The translations under genes and the position numbers were made by a program. This document shows, piece by piece, positions 63,236 through 64,000 of a DNA stretch of 64,000 nucleotides; within the stretch, counting starts at the first letter, position 1, and every line of letters starts with the position of its first letter. The stretch spans positions 35,490 through 99,489 of the forward strand of contig NZ_RCWC01000014.1 in NCBI RefSeq assembly GCF_018448935.1, in the 5' to 3' direction. The notes under the pieces were generated by a model. That model had not been told where the DNA came from, made no database searches, and saw only the letters and a list, made by a program, of their open reading frames with translations. The DNA comes from Photorhabdus noenieputensis. Its GTDB lineage: Bacteria > Pseudomonadota > Gammaproteobacteria > Enterobacterales > Enterobacteriaceae.

Positions 63236-64000
63236 TTAAGTCCTCAACCCCCGCCCTGTTTCAATTAAATACCAGGCAGTAAGATAAAAAACCACAATAA
63301 ACGCAGTCAAAACACTTAATGTAATTATTAAAGAAACATCAGTAATTCCCAGAAAACCATAACGAAAACCACTAATCATATAAACGATCGGGTTCAGCTT
63401 GGAAACCGCTTGCCAAAATGGGGGTAATAATGTCAATGAATAAAACACTCCACCAAGATAGGTCAGTGGCGTTAATACGAAGGTCGGAATAATGCTGATA
63501 TCATCAAATGTTTTAGCAAAAATCGAATTCAGCAAACCACCTAGTGAGAACAAAATGGAGGTCATCAATAACGTGACAACAATCATCCACCACGCATAAA
63601 TATGAAGCGGAACAAAAAATAGAGAAACTAATGTCACCAGAATACCGACGCAAACACCACGGGCAACACCACCACCAACAAAGCCCACAATAACTATGTG
63701 TGTCGGAACCGGCGCGACCAATAATTCCTCAATACTACGCTGGAATTTCGCGCCGAAGAAGGAGGAGGAAACATTAGCATAAGAGTTAGTAATCACTGCC
63801 ATCATAATCAGGCCAGGGACGATAAACTGCATATAATCGACACCGCCCATTTCTCCAATACGCGAACCAATCAAGCTACCGAAGATAATAAAATAGAGCG
63901 ACATGGTAATAACCGGCGGTAATAAAGTCTGTACCCAGATGCGACCAAAACGGGTAATTTCTTTAATCCAGATAGTTTTTAGCGCCACCCAGTACAACTG
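63236..64000 (-). CDS. yadH: ABC-2 type transporter permease YadH (5' end outside window)
   Basis: About 254 residues of an inner-membrane permease with six hydrophobic segments: FGRIWVQTLLPPVITMSLYF, FIVPGLIMMAVITNSYANVS, SIEELLVAPVPTHIVIVGFV and the family signature TFVLTPLTYLGGVFYSLTLL. It ends GRGLRT, as in E. coli YadH (GRGLRS). The first codons seen (QLYWVALKT) align with E. coli from about residue 4, so the true start lies just beyond 64000, presumably after yadG (the ATPase). The substrate is unknown. Confidence 0.93.
   Translation of the reverse strand, partial: QLYWVALKTIWIKEITRFGRIWVQTLLPPVITMSLYFIIFGSLIGSRIGEMGGVDYMQFIVPGLIMMAVITNSYANVSSSFFGAKFQRSIEELLVAPVPTHIVIVGFVGGGVARGVCVGILVTLVSLFFVPLHIYAWWMIVVTLLMTSILFSLGGLLNSIFAKTFDDISIIPTFVLTPLTYLGGVFYSLTLLPPFWQAVSKLNPIVYMISGFRYGFLGITDVSLIITLSVLTAFIVVFYLTAWYLIETGRGLRT

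Overview
The window is chromosomal DNA of an entomopathogenic Enterobacterales bacterium, almost certainly Photorhabdus (P. luminescens/P. laumondii group). The core genes and their order are enterobacterial: mazG-pyrG-eno, relA-rlmD-barA, dgt-mtnN-btuF-erpA-hemL, mrcB-hrpB-sfsA-dksA-gluQ-pcnB-folK-panBCD. Between them lie accessory islands typical of Photorhabdus: tandem PAS4-LuxR solo regulators, an NRPS locus with the architecture of the rhabdopeptide/xenortide family, and arrays of contact-dependent toxins and immunity genes. Five full-length ERIC repeats (126-127 bp) are scattered through the window. The assignment rests on recognising protein families by eye; no database was searched.

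Layout. 1-2.7 kb: three tandem copies of a 240-aa PAS4-LuxR regulator, each in a cassette with its own leader and hairpin. 3-7.1 kb: an SfsB/Ner-like DNA-binding protein, then a minus-strand group with a protein of unknown function, a cysteine desulfurase and an MFS exporter. 7.1-8.2 kb: gene-poor decayed DNA with remnants of a DNA methylase and a RelB/DinJ-type antitoxin. 8.2-18.2 kb: eno, pyrG, mazG and relA, interrupted between pyrG and mazG by a Tox-REase-5 effector operon with three Imm52-like immunity genes. 18.2-28.1 kb: rlmD, barA, dgt, mtnN, btuF, erpA, a DUF1460 lipoprotein and hemL. 28.1-28.6 kb: a truncated toxin with an intact antitoxin. 28.7-43.0 kb: three co-oriented NRPS genes, followed by debris that includes a second copy of the NRPS 3' end. 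43.8-45.4 kb: a HipBA-like module. 45.5-50.7 kb: a PAAR/S-type-pyocin polymorphic toxin, five DUF6392-like immunity genes and an orphan HNH-nuclease tip with its Im-type immunity gene. 51.2-64 kb: core genes from mrcB to panD, then a partial yadH.

How the genes work together. The NRPS genes are translationally coupled (ATGA overlaps). They encode C-A-T, C-A(MT)-T and C-A(MT)-T-C proteins with N-terminal TubC-type docking domains and short C-terminal tails, no thioesterase, and a terminal condensation domain. This predicts a partly N-methylated, possibly iteratively built peptide released onto an amine. The toxin islands look like T6SS cargo (a PAAR tip and a Tox-REase-5 effector) kept without the secretion apparatus, with amplified immunity genes and a spare C-terminal toxin cassette that shares a 66-bp homology block with the full-length toxin. 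Points worth attention: an ERIC element that supplies the mazG start codon, a BarA that lacks the pseudoreceiver domain, and a probable AUU start for pcnB.
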